The notes below the pieces were generated by a model that saw only the letters and a program-made list of their open reading frames with translations, was not told where the DNA came from and made no database searches. Of a stretch of DNA of 25,286 nucleotides, positions 7,847 through 14,482 are shown one piece after another (the stretch's first letter is position 1; each line of letters starts with the position of its first letter). The position numbers and the translations under genes were made by a program. Source of the DNA: Candidatus Micrarchaeota archaeon RBG_16_49_10 (GTDB lineage: Archaea > Aenigmatarchaeota > Aenigmatarchaeia > CG10238-14); assembly GCA_001784635.1 (NCBI GenBank), contig MFRS01000016.1:404-25689 (forward strand), given 5' to 3'.

Positions 7847-9157
7847 ATGAAAGGGCAATCGAGCATACTGATAATACTGGCCATGGTAGTCGTAGTGATG
7901 GTCACTTGGGCCTTTGCCTCTTTCAACCAGGCCAACATCAGCGGCAGGGAGGTCTTCAGTCTGATGATGTCGAAGGTCACGGGGAAGATGGACACCCTAA
8001 GGGGATTTTTCAAGGATGCGCTCACCCTTTCCGGTTATGCGGCGTCGGACATCGTGGGGAACGATGAGAACAAGACATTCTATTGTAATGGTCCTTCTGT
8101 GCCATCTGAAAATGAGATGAGGGTTATGCTTTCGGATCAGTCAGTTGAGATACTGAATGCCTACAAGAACAATCTGAAGTTCAACGACCCACTTCTCACG
8201 GTTAAAATAAAGGACTTCACATGCGTCGACATACCGAACGATGGGAGAGTGAAGTCAGGGCAATACGACGAGGGCTTCAACATAAACGCCTATGGCTCGG
8301 ACATCCAGGTGATTAGGGAGGAGAACGTCATAAACGGTTCCAACGACGTCTTCGAGTATGTGACGGACGACAGGTTCTGGTTCCTTTACAGGAAGATTTC
8401 CTATTGGGTGGATAACAACGGCGGCTTCATATATTCGCATATGTGCAACTGCCTTGACAATCTGGACTGCACGTCCAAGAATGCCTGCGACAGCGGCCAA
8501 TGCCCGGTCTTCGGCAGTTGCGTGGAGGATGCCTTCAAGATATACGCCAATTCGCTGAAGAAGTACATAAACGACCAATATGTGACCTGCTCGGGCGTTC
8601 CGAACTGTTGCGCAACCGAGAAAGGGCCTTCCTGCCAGCCAGACCCCAGGACCAGCTGCGACCTGCTGGACTATGGGGAATGCTTCGATTGCAAGAACTA
8701 CTCGAGCGAGCTGTGCATAGACAAGATTAGTGCCCAGACGTGTGGTGGGGTTTGCTCCTACTGGGAATCTGGGAAAGCCAGCGTGAACGGGTTGATAACC
8801 TGCAGGGATGAGAAGTACCAGCTCTCCGTTCCTGGCAAGGATAGACATCTGGAATTTACCATAGAGATAGTCTCTTCATTGGAAAAGAACGGCATAAACG
8901 TCGACGTCTGGAATTGCGACAGCAATTGCGAGTGTCAGGGATCCTGCGGGGGATGCGAGGCTTCACCGATAAAAAAACCTCCAACTAAACCCTACCCGGG
9001 GCCAAATAAAGAACCTAAAGATAAAGACAAATTCCCTGAGCCAAAGGGAAATCAACCCCATTATCCTAGTCAGCCTAATAAACCCACAAAAGATAACAAG
9101 CCAGATCGTGAACCTACGGGACCAAAACCTTCTGGTGGCAATGAGCCTAAAAACTAG
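7847..9157 (+). CDS. Prepilin-like cysteine-rich protein with Pro/Lys tail, 436 aa
   Basis: The ATG at 7847 places MKGQSSILIILAMVVVVMVTWAF at the N-terminus, nearly identical over the first six residues to the preceding protein; the ATG at 7835 would bury this motif and is less likely. A stalk region is followed by a heavily cysteine-rich middle (from about 205 to 370, for example CNCLDNLDC, CSGVPNCCATEKGPSC, CNCDSNCECQGSC-like clusters). The last 62 residues (375-436) are a low-complexity tail rich in Pro, Lys, Asp and Gly, perhaps a wall-spanning or flexible display segment. No enzyme motif is recognised. It ends the cluster; the next gene has its own promoter. Confidence 0.75.
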   Translation: MKGQSSILIILAMVVVVMVTWAFASFNQANISGREVFSLMMSKVTGKMDTLRGFFKDALTLSGYAASDIVGNDENKTFYCNGPSVPSENEMRVMLSDQSVEILNAYKNNLKFNDPLLTVKIKDFTCVDIPNDGRVKSGQYDEGFNINAYGSDIQVIREENVINGSNDVFEYVTDDRFWFLYRKISYWVDNNGGFIYSHMCNCLDNLDCTSKNACDSGQCPVFGSCVEDAFKIYANSLKKYINDQYVTCSGVPNCCATEKGPSCQPDPRTSCDLLDYGECFDCKNYSSELCIDKISAQTCGGVCSYWESGKASVNGLITCRDEKYQLSVPGKDRHLEFTIEIVSSLEKNGINVDVWNCDSNCECQGSCGGCEASPIKKPPTKPYPGPNKEPKDKDKFPEPKGNQPHYPSQPNKPTKDNKPDREPTGPKPSGGNEPKN

Positions 9158-9171
9158 CATCTACAAATAAG

Positions 9172-9180
9172 CTTAAAAAT
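9172..9180 (+). promoter_or_regulatory. TATA box for the Alba gene
   Basis: cttaaaaat lies about 70 bases before the Alba ATG and would place transcription start near 9200-9205, giving a leader of about 40 bases that contains the Shine-Dalgarno sequence GAGGTG (9233-9238), six bases before the ATG at 9245. This is one of the few genes here with a clear leader and ribosome site. Confidence 0.5.
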
Positions 9181-9244
9181 GTACGCGTCCCATTCTTTGT
9201 TTAGTACTTTGGTACACTGAAAAAGAAAACAAGAGGTGAAATAG

Positions 9245-9667
9245 ATGGCAGAAAAAGCAAAAAAGGCAGCTCCTAAGGAAGCACCTAAAGAGGTAGCTAA
9301 AATAGCACCTAAAATAGCACCTAAAATAGAACCTAAAACAGCACCTAAAGCAACACCCAAAGAGGTTCCTAGAGAGGCGGCAAGGGACAGGCCAAGGATG
9401 AAGGACAACGTGGTATTCGTCGGCAAGAAGCCAACGATGAGCTACGTTCTCGCTGTGATAACCCAGTTCACCAACGGCGAGAAGGATGTCCACATAAAGG
9501 CCAGGGGGAGGTCAATCTCCAGGGCGGTGGACGTTGCGGAGATCGTCAGGAATAGGTTCTTGGGCGATGTCAAGGTCAGGGAAATCACCATAGGGACAGA
9601 GGAAAGGAGCGTCGAAGACGGGAACAAGATAAACGTTTCCACAATGGACATAGTTTTGGCAAAGTAA
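9245..9667 (+). CDS. albA: Alba-family chromatin protein with long Ala/Pro/Lys N-terminal tail, 140 aa
   Basis: Residues 54-140 are a complete Alba domain: NVVFVGKKPTMSYVLAV with the conserved paired lysines (K61, K62) that contact nucleic acid, then IKARGRSISRAVDVAEIVRNRF and a C-terminal strand VSTMDIVLAK. Alba dimers coat DNA and RNA in archaea, and lysine modification tunes binding. The first 51 residues are unusual: a basic Ala/Pro/Lys tail with repeating APK units, like a histone H1 tail and absent from the usual 90-100 residue Alba. GAGGTG at 9233-9238 supports the start. A T-rich terminator follows. The family call is secure; the tail's role in DNA compaction or bridging is inference. 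Confidence 0.93.
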   Translation: MAEKAKKAAPKEAPKEVAKIAPKIAPKIEPKTAPKATPKEVPREAARDRPRMKDNVVFVGKKPTMSYVLAVITQFTNGEKDVHIKARGRSISRAVDVAEIVRNRFLGDVKVREITIGTEERSVEDGNKINVSTMDIVLAK

Positions 9668-9674
9668 GACACAA

Positions 9675-9702
9675 TTTTCCTTTTTTCTTTTCTTTTTTCT
9701 TA
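9675..9702 (+). terminator. T-rich transcription terminator after the Alba gene
   Basis: Eight bases after the Alba stop come runs of 4, 6, 4 and 6 T broken by single or double C. Archaeal RNA polymerase terminates at such T-runs without needing a hairpin. Confidence 0.7.
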
Positions 9703-9735
9703 ATCTTCTTATCCGTGAAACGGCCTTTATTGGTT

Positions 9736-10371
9736 ATGGCAGGCTTGGACTTTGAAAATGAGAGGCTGATTCAGGATTTGATACGCTCAGGAGGCCTAAA
9801 GTCAAAGAGTGTCATTGAGGCTTTCAGGGAAGTTCCCAGGCATCTTTTCGTGATGAAGGAACACTTACGGTACGCCTACATAAACGAGCCTCTCCCCATA
9901 GGCAATGGGCAGACAATATCACAGCCTTATACCGTCGCGGTCATGCTGGAGGCCTTGGGTGCGGGGAAAGGGGACAATGTCTTAGAGATAGGCACAGGTT
10001 CAGGGTGGTCGGCTTCCTTGCTTTCAAGGATAGTTGGCAAAAGCGGGAAGGTGACAACTTTGGAAGTTTTCCCTAAATTGGTGGATTTCGCGAAGAAGAA
10101 CATCAAAAAGATAGGCCTGAAGAACATAGAGGTTGTGCTTGGGGACGGAAAGCAGGGTTTTGCAAGTCGCACGCCTTATGACAGGGTGTTGATAAACGCT
10201 GCCTGTGACAGAATACCCACAAAGGTAGATGAACAAGTCAAAGTTGGAGGTAGAATTGTGGCCCCCATAAACTCATTTTTTGCTCAAAGGATGATGGTCT
10301 ACGACAAAATTTCAAGTAAAAAATTTGTGCAAAAGGACTTAGGCTCGTTCATTTTCGTTCCTTTACTATAA
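9736..10371 (+). CDS. pcm: Protein-L-isoaspartate O-methyltransferase, 211 aa
   Basis: Transfers a methyl group from S-adenosylmethionine to L-isoaspartyl residues, starting repair of damaged proteins in the cytoplasm. The family signatures are in order: VPRHLFV, INEPLPIGNGQTISQPYTVAVMLE with the diagnostic GQTxSxP, SAM motif I VLEIGTGSGWSASLL, then PYDRVLINAA and a C-terminal FVPLL. Length fits the archaeal enzyme. The start is uncertain: GTG 9715 and TTG 9730 are also in frame; ATG 9736 gives MAGLDFENERLIQDL, which aligns best with the usual N-terminus. No Shine-Dalgarno is visible for any of them. It lies between the Alba terminator and the HEPN/MNT promoter and appears to be a single-gene unit. 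Confidence 0.92.
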   Translation: MAGLDFENERLIQDLIRSGGLKSKSVIEAFREVPRHLFVMKEHLRYAYINEPLPIGNGQTISQPYTVAVMLEALGAGKGDNVLEIGTGSGWSASLLSRIVGKSGKVTTLEVFPKLVDFAKKNIKKIGLKNIEVVLGDGKQGFASRTPYDRVLINAACDRIPTKVDEQVKVGGRIVAPINSFFAQRMMVYDKISSKKFVQKDLGSFIFVPLL

Positions 10372-10387
10372 GTTTCAATTTCCTTTA

Positions 10388-10456
10388 TGGTACAAAAAAT
10401 ACCAATAAAATGGTAAAGTATTTAAACTTTGAAAATAAAATACCAATAAAATGGTA
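10388..10456 (+). promoter_or_regulatory. Autoregulatory promoter-operator: five TGGTA/TACCA half-sites around a TATA box
   Basis: Half-sites occur at 10388 (TGGTA), 10400 (TACCA), 10411 (TGGTA), 10441 (TACCA) and 10452 (TGGTA). They include two identical 22-base direct repeats (10396-10417 and 10437-10458), each with the inverted pair TACCA-N6-TGGTA. The TATA box tatttaaa (10419-10426) lies between the repeats, about 28 bases before the ATG at 10451, so transcription should start at or next to the ATG (leaderless), and the second repeat covers the start codon. A protein bound here would block both TBP and the start site. The winged-helix/MNT antitoxin is the obvious candidate. Confidence 0.75.
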
Positions 10457-10936
10457 AAAATTGAGACATTAATAAAAGAGAAAAAAGTCAGCAGGATAAA
10501 AGAGCTAGAGTTAGGTAGATACGTCAACTTTTTTGAAAGCTCCTACAAGGACAACCTCGAGCATTCGAAACAAAACGTCGAAAAGTTCGCCCGTTGGAGC
10601 ATAATATCCGGCTATTATGCTATGCACGACATAACTAAACTGTTTTTGGCCAAAAAATTCAGGTTGAAAATTGAGTTAGAAGTCCACGCCACAACAATAA
10701 AAGTCTTGAGGGAACTCATAAAGGACAAAGAAATTTTGCGCCTTATAGATAAAGGTTATAGCGAATTCATCTCATTGGCCACAGATTTGGAGGAGGCAAA
10801 AAGAGAGCGTGTAAAGGCACAATACTACACAGGAACCCCTTTCATGAGAGAACGATTCAAGAAAAGGTCAAAGGAATTTTTTAAGGAGGTTGTCCTGCCG
10901 TATATTCAGAGGATGCGGAAACTTTTGGGTGATTAA
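10451..10936 (+). CDS. HEPN-domain protein, probable toxin of a HEPN/MNT pair, 161 aa
   Basis: An all-helical protein; its core helix ARWSIISGYYAMHDITKLFLAKKF matches the HEPN pattern in which an aromatic YYAxxH-like stretch precedes a second helix. Length and its position two bases before an MNT-domain gene fit the HEPN/MNT (type VII) toxin-antitoxin arrangement. HEPN toxins are usually metal-independent RNases that use an R-x4-6-H motif. I do not find that motif: the nearest pair is R and H with ten residues between them. Activity may therefore be lost or use other residues. The ATG at 10451 is supported by the TATA spacing (leaderless). Alternative: a non-toxic HEPN partner of the nucleotidyltransferase. 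Confidence 0.72.
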   Translation: MVKIETLIKEKKVSRIKELELGRYVNFFESSYKDNLEHSKQNVEKFARWSIISGYYAMHDITKLFLAKKFRLKIELEVHATTIKVLRELIKDKEILRLIDKGYSEFISLATDLEEAKRERVKAQYYTGTPFMRERFKKRSKEFFKEVVLPYIQRMRKLLGD

Positions 10937-10938
10937 CT

Positions 10939-11502
10939 TTGATAAACCACATATTTGACTCAAATTCTTTCAAGGTAATAAGCCTCTTCTCTCTATCCCC
11001 AGGATCAAGATTCAGGAGGAAGGAAATAAAGGATAGGACAAAAATGCACAATCTACCTTTGGATAACGCTTTAAAGAGGCTCTTGGCCGGTCAAATTTTG
11101 AAGAAGGAAGGCAACCTTTATGCCATGAATTTGCAAGACGATTCCTCCAAAAAAATACTGGAAATAGCAAAAGAGAACTACAAAAAACTAAAAGAGCCTC
11201 CTTTCGATGTGTACCTTCTTCTCACGGATCTGGTTGGGGCAGTTGCAGGTTCAAGAGACATAGAAATACATCTTTTTGGCTCCTATTCCAAGCTTGTGTA
11301 CAGCGAAAACTCGGATGTCGATATAGCTGTCATCACGCCAAAAAAATTTGACAAGAAAAATCTATCAAAAACAGTAGAAAAATTGGAAAAACTCTATGGA
11401 AAGAACATTGAAACCCACTTATTTGTCAAGGACGAGTTCTTCAGGAACAAGACGGATTCTCTGGTGAAAGACATACTACAAAACGGCATTCGCCTGATTT
11501 AG
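10939..11502 (+). CDS. Winged-helix/MNT nucleotidyltransferase, probable antitoxin, 187 aa
   Basis: The N-terminal half (about residues 9-65) reads as a winged helix: FKVISLFSLSPGSRFRRKEI, then LDNALKRLLAGQILKKEGNLYAMN. The C-terminal half is a minimal nucleotidyltransferase with the canonical GS-x10-DxD motif (G114-S115, D126, D128, in FGSYSKLVYSENSDVDIAVI). In known HEPN/MNT pairs the MNT partner neutralises HEPN by adding nucleotides to it (AMPylation). Here the fused DNA-binding domain suggests it also represses the operon through the half-site array upstream. It starts with TTG, two bases after the HEPN stop; the first ATG would remove half the winged helix. Family confident, antitoxin role inferred. 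Confidence 0.82.
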   Translation: MINHIFDSNSFKVISLFSLSPGSRFRRKEIKDRTKMHNLPLDNALKRLLAGQILKKEGNLYAMNLQDDSSKKILEIAKENYKKLKEPPFDVYLLLTDLVGAVAGSRDIEIHLFGSYSKLVYSENSDVDIAVITPKKFDKKNLSKTVEKLEKLYGKNIETHLFVKDEFFRNKTDSLVKDILQNGIRLI

Positions 11503-11514
11503 GGATGGAAAAAT

Positions 11515-11629
11515 TGGGGTCGGAGGGATTTGAACCCCCACGACGAGGTATCTTCCTATCATCTTGGAATCAACGCTCCATCAGAGCACCTCTGGAGCCT
11601 CGCAGACTACCTGATTATCTCACGACCCC
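11515..11629 (-). tRNA. trnW: tRNA-Trp (anticodon CCA) with a 42-base intron
   Basis: Read on the minus strand from 11629. The acceptor stem GGGGTCG (11629-11623) pairs perfectly with CGACCCC (11522-11516), with A as discriminator at 11515. The T arm is GGGGG-TTCAAAT-CCCTC. The anticodon stem CGAGG pairs with CCTCG only if 42 bases (11591-11550) are removed, giving the loop CT-CCA-GA with anticodon CCA at 11595-11593. The intron therefore lies between positions 37 and 38, the canonical archaeal site. The mature RNA would be 73 bases and CCA is not encoded. The D stem is short (AGA/TCT). Confidence 0.93.
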
Positions 11630-11656
11630 TTTTCTTTCTGTTCTTTAGTCCCTCAC

Positions 11657-11665
11657 ATATTAAAG
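11657..11665 (-). promoter_or_regulatory. TATA box for tRNA-Trp
   Basis: On the minus strand ctttaatat is centred about 32 bases before the 5' end of the tRNA, consistent with a short 5' leader removed by RNase P. The 97-base gap is a divergent promoter region shared with the prenyltransferase gene. Confidence 0.5.
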
Positions 11666-11726
11666 CATTTTTGATAACAATAAGTATTTTTCTTTCTACC
11701 TTTTAACTATATTGGCAGGTGCAGAG

Positions 11727-12401
11727 ATGAACATTTTAAAGCATATAGCCCTTGCTCCTGACGGCAACAGGAGATGGGCCAGGAAGAACGGCAAGACAGT
11801 CGTAGAGGGGCATGCGGCAGGAGCTGAAAACATAAGCAAATTCATCAAAAACTGCTTTAATCTGGGCATCCCACAGGTGACAGTGTGGCTCATGTCCACC
11901 GAAAACCTCAACAGGCCGAAGGAGGAATTGGATGCTCTCTTCAAGCTGGCTGAATACCATTTCGACAGGCTTTTCAAGGAAATGGACAGGGACTACAAGG
12001 CAAGGGTGCGCTTCTACGGTGAGTTGGAGAGGTTGCCAAAAAAAATCCGGGAGAAGATGAAGACAGTTGAGAAAAGGAGCAATAAATATACCGATAGGAA
12101 GGTGAACGTCCTTATAGCCTATGGCGGCAGGCATGAGATTTCCGAGGCTTTCAACAAAATACTCAAGAAAGGCCTAAAAAAGGTCGACGAGACCACAATA
12201 AAAGATAACCTTTTTGTTACAGATGATGTGGATTTGGTCATCAGAGCTGGGGCCATGAAAAGGTTGTCAGGCTTCCTGCCTTTCCAGACCGTCTACAGCG
12301 AGCTCTACTTCACGGACACCCTTTGGCCGGACTTCGGGAAGGAGGAGCTCTTGAAGGCTGTGAAATGGTTCGAGGATATGAAAAGGAACTTTGGGAAATG
12401 A
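11727..12401 (+). CDS. uppS: cis-prenyltransferase (UppS/polyprenyl diphosphate synthase family), 224 aa
   Basis: Condenses isopentenyl diphosphate units in cis to make long polyprenyl diphosphate, the precursor of the dolichol-type carrier used in archaeal N-glycosylation. Signatures in order: HIALAPDGNRRWA with catalytic Asp D12, GHAAG, VWLMSTENLNRP, VNVLIAYGGRHEI and DLVIRAGAMKRLSGF...YSELYFTDTLWPDF. One oddity is that the usual RTSGE segment reads RAGAM, so the Glu that helps bind magnesium in bacterial UppS is a Met. AGGTG at 11717-11721, five bases before ATG 11727, supports this start over TTG 11712. The next gene begins one base after the stop, so the two are an operon linking carrier synthesis to reduction. 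Confidence 0.92.
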   Translation: MNILKHIALAPDGNRRWARKNGKTVVEGHAAGAENISKFIKNCFNLGIPQVTVWLMSTENLNRPKEELDALFKLAEYHFDRLFKEMDRDYKARVRFYGELERLPKKIREKMKTVEKRSNKYTDRKVNVLIAYGGRHEISEAFNKILKKGLKKVDETTIKDNLFVTDDVDLVIRAGAMKRLSGFLPFQTVYSELYFTDTLWPDFGKEELLKAVKWFEDMKRNFGK

Positions 12402-12402
12402 T

Positions 12403-13464
12403 ATGTACGACGTCTTGGTGGTGGGTGCTGGTCCTTCGGGGTCCAAAACTGCCCAATTATGCGCTCTAATGGGGCTTAAAGTCCTCCTCATCGAGAGGAA
12501 CAAGAAGGTAGGCGTCCCCGTCCAATGCACAGGCCTCTTCAGCCACAGGATATTCGAGCTCAGCGGAGTATCGAACAAACCTCTATTAAATGTGGTTGAC
12601 AAGGCCAGGTTCTATTCCCCAAATTCACAGTTTCTGGAGCTAAAATCAAGGAAGCCTGCATACGTCTTCGACAGGAAGCAGTTCGACTTGGAACTGTTCG
12701 GATTCGCTAAAAAGGCTGGTGCTGAAGCTAAAGTCGGCACAAGTTTCTTGGAATACAGGGAAAAGCCAGGCTATCTTGAGGTGGAAACTTCCTCGGGCAC
12801 ATTCGAGACGAAGCTTTTGATAGGTGCAGACGGCCCTAATTCTTCGGTGGCTAAGGCTGCAAATATAGAGGTCCCGCAGGACTTGATAGTCGGCTATCAG
12901 GAGACCCTGCACGGAGATTTCAATCCCGATACCGTTGAACTGTGGTTTGGGAAGGGAACAGCCCCTGAATTCTTCGGTTGGGTCGTGCCGATAAGCCGAG
13001 ACACAGCCAGGGTAGGCATAGGCGCCAGCAAGAGTGCTCAGGCTTACTTCAGGAAATTTGCCGAAAAGAGGTTAGGAACGCCACTTGAAAAGGGCACAAT
13101 CGAGGGCGGCATAATAAGGCGAGGCTTGATCAAAAGATCGGCAACTGAAAGGGTCATGCTTGTCGGTGACGCGGCCTGCCAAGTGAAGCCATACTCTGGA
13201 GGCGGGGTAGTGTACGGTCTCATAGGGGCCAAAATAGTCTCGAACGCATGCTTTTTGTCGGTCAAGAGTGGGGATTTCAGCGAAGCCTTCCTGACTAGGC
13301 ACTATGACAGGCAGTGGAAGAGCCAGCTTTCTTCAGGCATCAGAAAGGGGCTTTTGATTGATTGGCTCGCCCACAAGTCGCCAGATTGGACCCTTAATTT
13401 CGGTGCCGCAGTTTCTAAAAAATTCAAATTCCTTCTTGAGAGCATGGATATGGACCTCATTTAA
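12403..13464 (+). CDS. Geranylgeranyl-reductase-family FAD protein, 353 aa
   Basis: A flavoprotein of the family that saturates isoprenoid chains of archaeal lipids and of dolichol. It has the N-terminal dinucleotide fold YDVLVVGAGPSGSKTA, a redox-loop cysteine in VPVQCTGLF, LLIGADGPNSSVAKA, the substrate-side motif GWVVPISRDTARVGIG and the second FAD motif MLVGDAACQVKPYSGGGV. At 353 residues it is somewhat shorter than typical digeranylgeranylglycerophospholipid reductases, so the substrate may be the polyprenol made by its partner rather than, or as well as, membrane lipid. ATG 12403 lies one base after the prenyltransferase stop. Electron donor is not evident here. Confidence 0.88.
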   Translation: MYDVLVVGAGPSGSKTAQLCALMGLKVLLIERNKKVGVPVQCTGLFSHRIFELSGVSNKPLLNVVDKARFYSPNSQFLELKSRKPAYVFDRKQFDLELFGFAKKAGAEAKVGTSFLEYREKPGYLEVETSSGTFETKLLIGADGPNSSVAKAANIEVPQDLIVGYQETLHGDFNPDTVELWFGKGTAPEFFGWVVPISRDTARVGIGASKSAQAYFRKFAEKRLGTPLEKGTIEGGIIRRGLIKRSATERVMLVGDAACQVKPYSGGGVVYGLIGAKIVSNACFLSVKSGDFSEAFLTRHYDRQWKSQLSSGIRKGLLIDWLAHKSPDWTLNFGAAVSKKFKFLLESMDMDLI

Positions 13465-13577
13465 CCTAATTTTAACTTTCATCCAAACCCCACCGTTCCC
13501 AAAGGTTCCTATACCCCTTATCCCAATCTATTTTCCAGCGGGTGAGATAGTCCCGCCCACACCTTCGGGTGATTTTT

Positions 13578-13700
13578 ATGTGCAAAAAATGCAACGGTGT
13601 CGAAAAGTTCGCCTTCAAGAACGGCTTCAGCCTGACTCAGATTTGCCTCAGGTGCGGGTCGATAGCGAGCACGCCGAGAATCCTGAATTTCATGCTCTAG
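13578..13700 (+). CDS. Zinc-ribbon microprotein, 40 aa
   Basis: A short frame reading MCKKCNGVEKFAFKNGF then a second half containing CLRCG. Two CxxC pairs (C2/C5 and C23/C26) 17 residues apart form a minimal zinc ribbon. GGTGAT lies five bases before the ATG, and a strong T-rich terminator starts five bases after the stop, so this is very probably a real gene despite its size. Lysine and arginine content suggests nucleic-acid or ribosome contact; the partner is unknown. It begins 113 bases after the reductase stop; that gap contains a small inverted repeat GCGGG-N9-CCCGC (13538-13556). Confidence 0.75.
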   Translation: MCKKCNGVEKFAFKNGFSLTQICLRCGSIASTPRILNFML

Positions 13701-13704
13701 CCCT

Positions 13705-13724
13705 CCTTTTTTCTTTTTTTCTTT
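13705..13724 (+). terminator. T-rich terminator after the zinc-ribbon gene
   Basis: Runs of six, seven and three T separated by single C follow directly after the stop at 13700, the archaeal intrinsic terminator pattern. Confidence 0.7.
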
Positions 13725-13773
13725 AATCAATCACCTTTTTAGTCTCCGGCTCAGAAAATAATATAGTGATCCG

Positions 13774-14286
13774 ATGCCCTTAGCAGTAACCCACATACTG
13801 GTTCCCATGATATTCGTGGACTTCCTCAGGGACCACTTCTTCAAGAGCCACCGCCGGAAATGGCCAAACAAGTACATTTTTCTAGTAGGGGTGGCCGGCC
13901 TCATACCAGATGCAGACATGCCCTTATCCATCCTCCTCACAGGGACAACGCAGCTTCATCGTACCTTCACCCACACCATCTGGCTGCCCCTCATATTCCT
14001 CGTCCTTGCCGCCGTATCTTACGCCCTCCTTAGGGACTTGAAGGTGTTCGGCTTTAGGCTTTGGAAGTCCTTCCTCTTGGTGAGCTTGGGCATCTCGAGC
14101 CATCTATTCCTGGACGCCCTCCTTGCCGGTAGCGTGAACCTCCTCTACCCGCTTAAGGACATGCAGATAGGGCTTAACCTGATACCCGAGGATTGGATCT
14201 GGTTCCACTCGTCTCTGGACGCCTTGCTGCTTCTAGGCTGGCTGATCCACGAGGAGCTGGAGCACAACATCTCAGAATACTTTTGA
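13774..14286 (+). CDS. YdjM/DUF457-type membrane-bound metal-dependent hydrolase, 170 aa
   Basis: A polytopic membrane protein with the conserved His/Asp elements of the family placed at membrane edges: MPLAVTH at the N-terminus, GLIPDADMP (about 47-55), HRTFTHTIW and SHLFLDAL. Hydrophobic helices lie between them and near the C-terminus. Members are often described as inner-membrane metal-dependent hydrolases; the bacterial relative YdjM is SOS-regulated, but the substrate is unknown. GTGAT ends three bases before the ATG. It appears to be transcribed alone between the zinc-ribbon terminator and a convergent minus-strand gene. Confidence 0.85.
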   Translation: MPLAVTHILVPMIFVDFLRDHFFKSHRRKWPNKYIFLVGVAGLIPDADMPLSILLTGTTQLHRTFTHTIWLPLIFLVLAAVSYALLRDLKVFGFRLWKSFLLVSLGISSHLFLDALLAGSVNLLYPLKDMQIGLNLIPEDWIWFHSSLDALLLLGWLIHEELEHNISEYF

Positions 14287-14308
14287 AAGAGAAAAGGAAA
14301 AATAAAAG

Positions 14309-14318
14309 AAAAAAAAAA
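14309..14318 (-). terminator. T10 terminator for the minus-strand small membrane gene
   Basis: Ten consecutive A on the plus strand, so ten T on the minus strand, lie 31 bases past the stop of the small minus-strand gene; more T-rich sequence follows. It supports that gene being transcribed. Confidence 0.6.
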
Positions 14319-14348
14319 CATTTTACCCCCTTTGCAGACGGGACTCGC

Positions 14349-14459
14349 TTATCTGCCGAATAAGACGGCAAACATCGCGGGAATGAAAGCCCACAAAAAA
14401 ACCATTCCTAGGACCAAAACAGCCCCACCTGCCTCAGTGTTAAAAAACACTGCTGACAT
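14349..14459 (-). CDS. Small single-pass membrane protein, 36 aa
   Basis: The minus-strand frame from ATG 14459 to TAA 14349 begins MSAVFFNTEAGGAVLV and continues with a hydrophobic segment ending FAVLFGR, about 22 residues long in total, followed by Arg and the stop. Support comes from signals on both sides: TATA-like gtttaaattt (14492-14483) is centred 28 bases before the ATG, which predicts leaderless transcription exactly at the start codon, and a T10 terminator follows. The function is unknown. It converges on the YdjM-like gene. Confidence 0.65.
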   Translation of the reverse strand: MSAVFFNTEAGGAVLVLGMVFLWAFIPAMFAVLFGR

Positions 14460-14482
14460 AAGGAATACATTAATCGGAAAAG

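Noticed and set aside
8255..8848. 197-codon minus-strand frame
   Set aside because: Antisense to the cysteine-rich prepilin-like gene; no promoter or recognisable domain.
10396..10458. Duplicated 22-base sequence as phage or plasmid attachment sites
   Set aside because: The copies are only 41 bases apart, contain inverted half-sites and flank a TATA box; an operator explains them better and there is no integrase.
13538..13556. GCGGG-N9-CCCGC as a riboswitch or terminator
   Set aside because: Short stem, long loop, no T-run after it; too little to assign a role.
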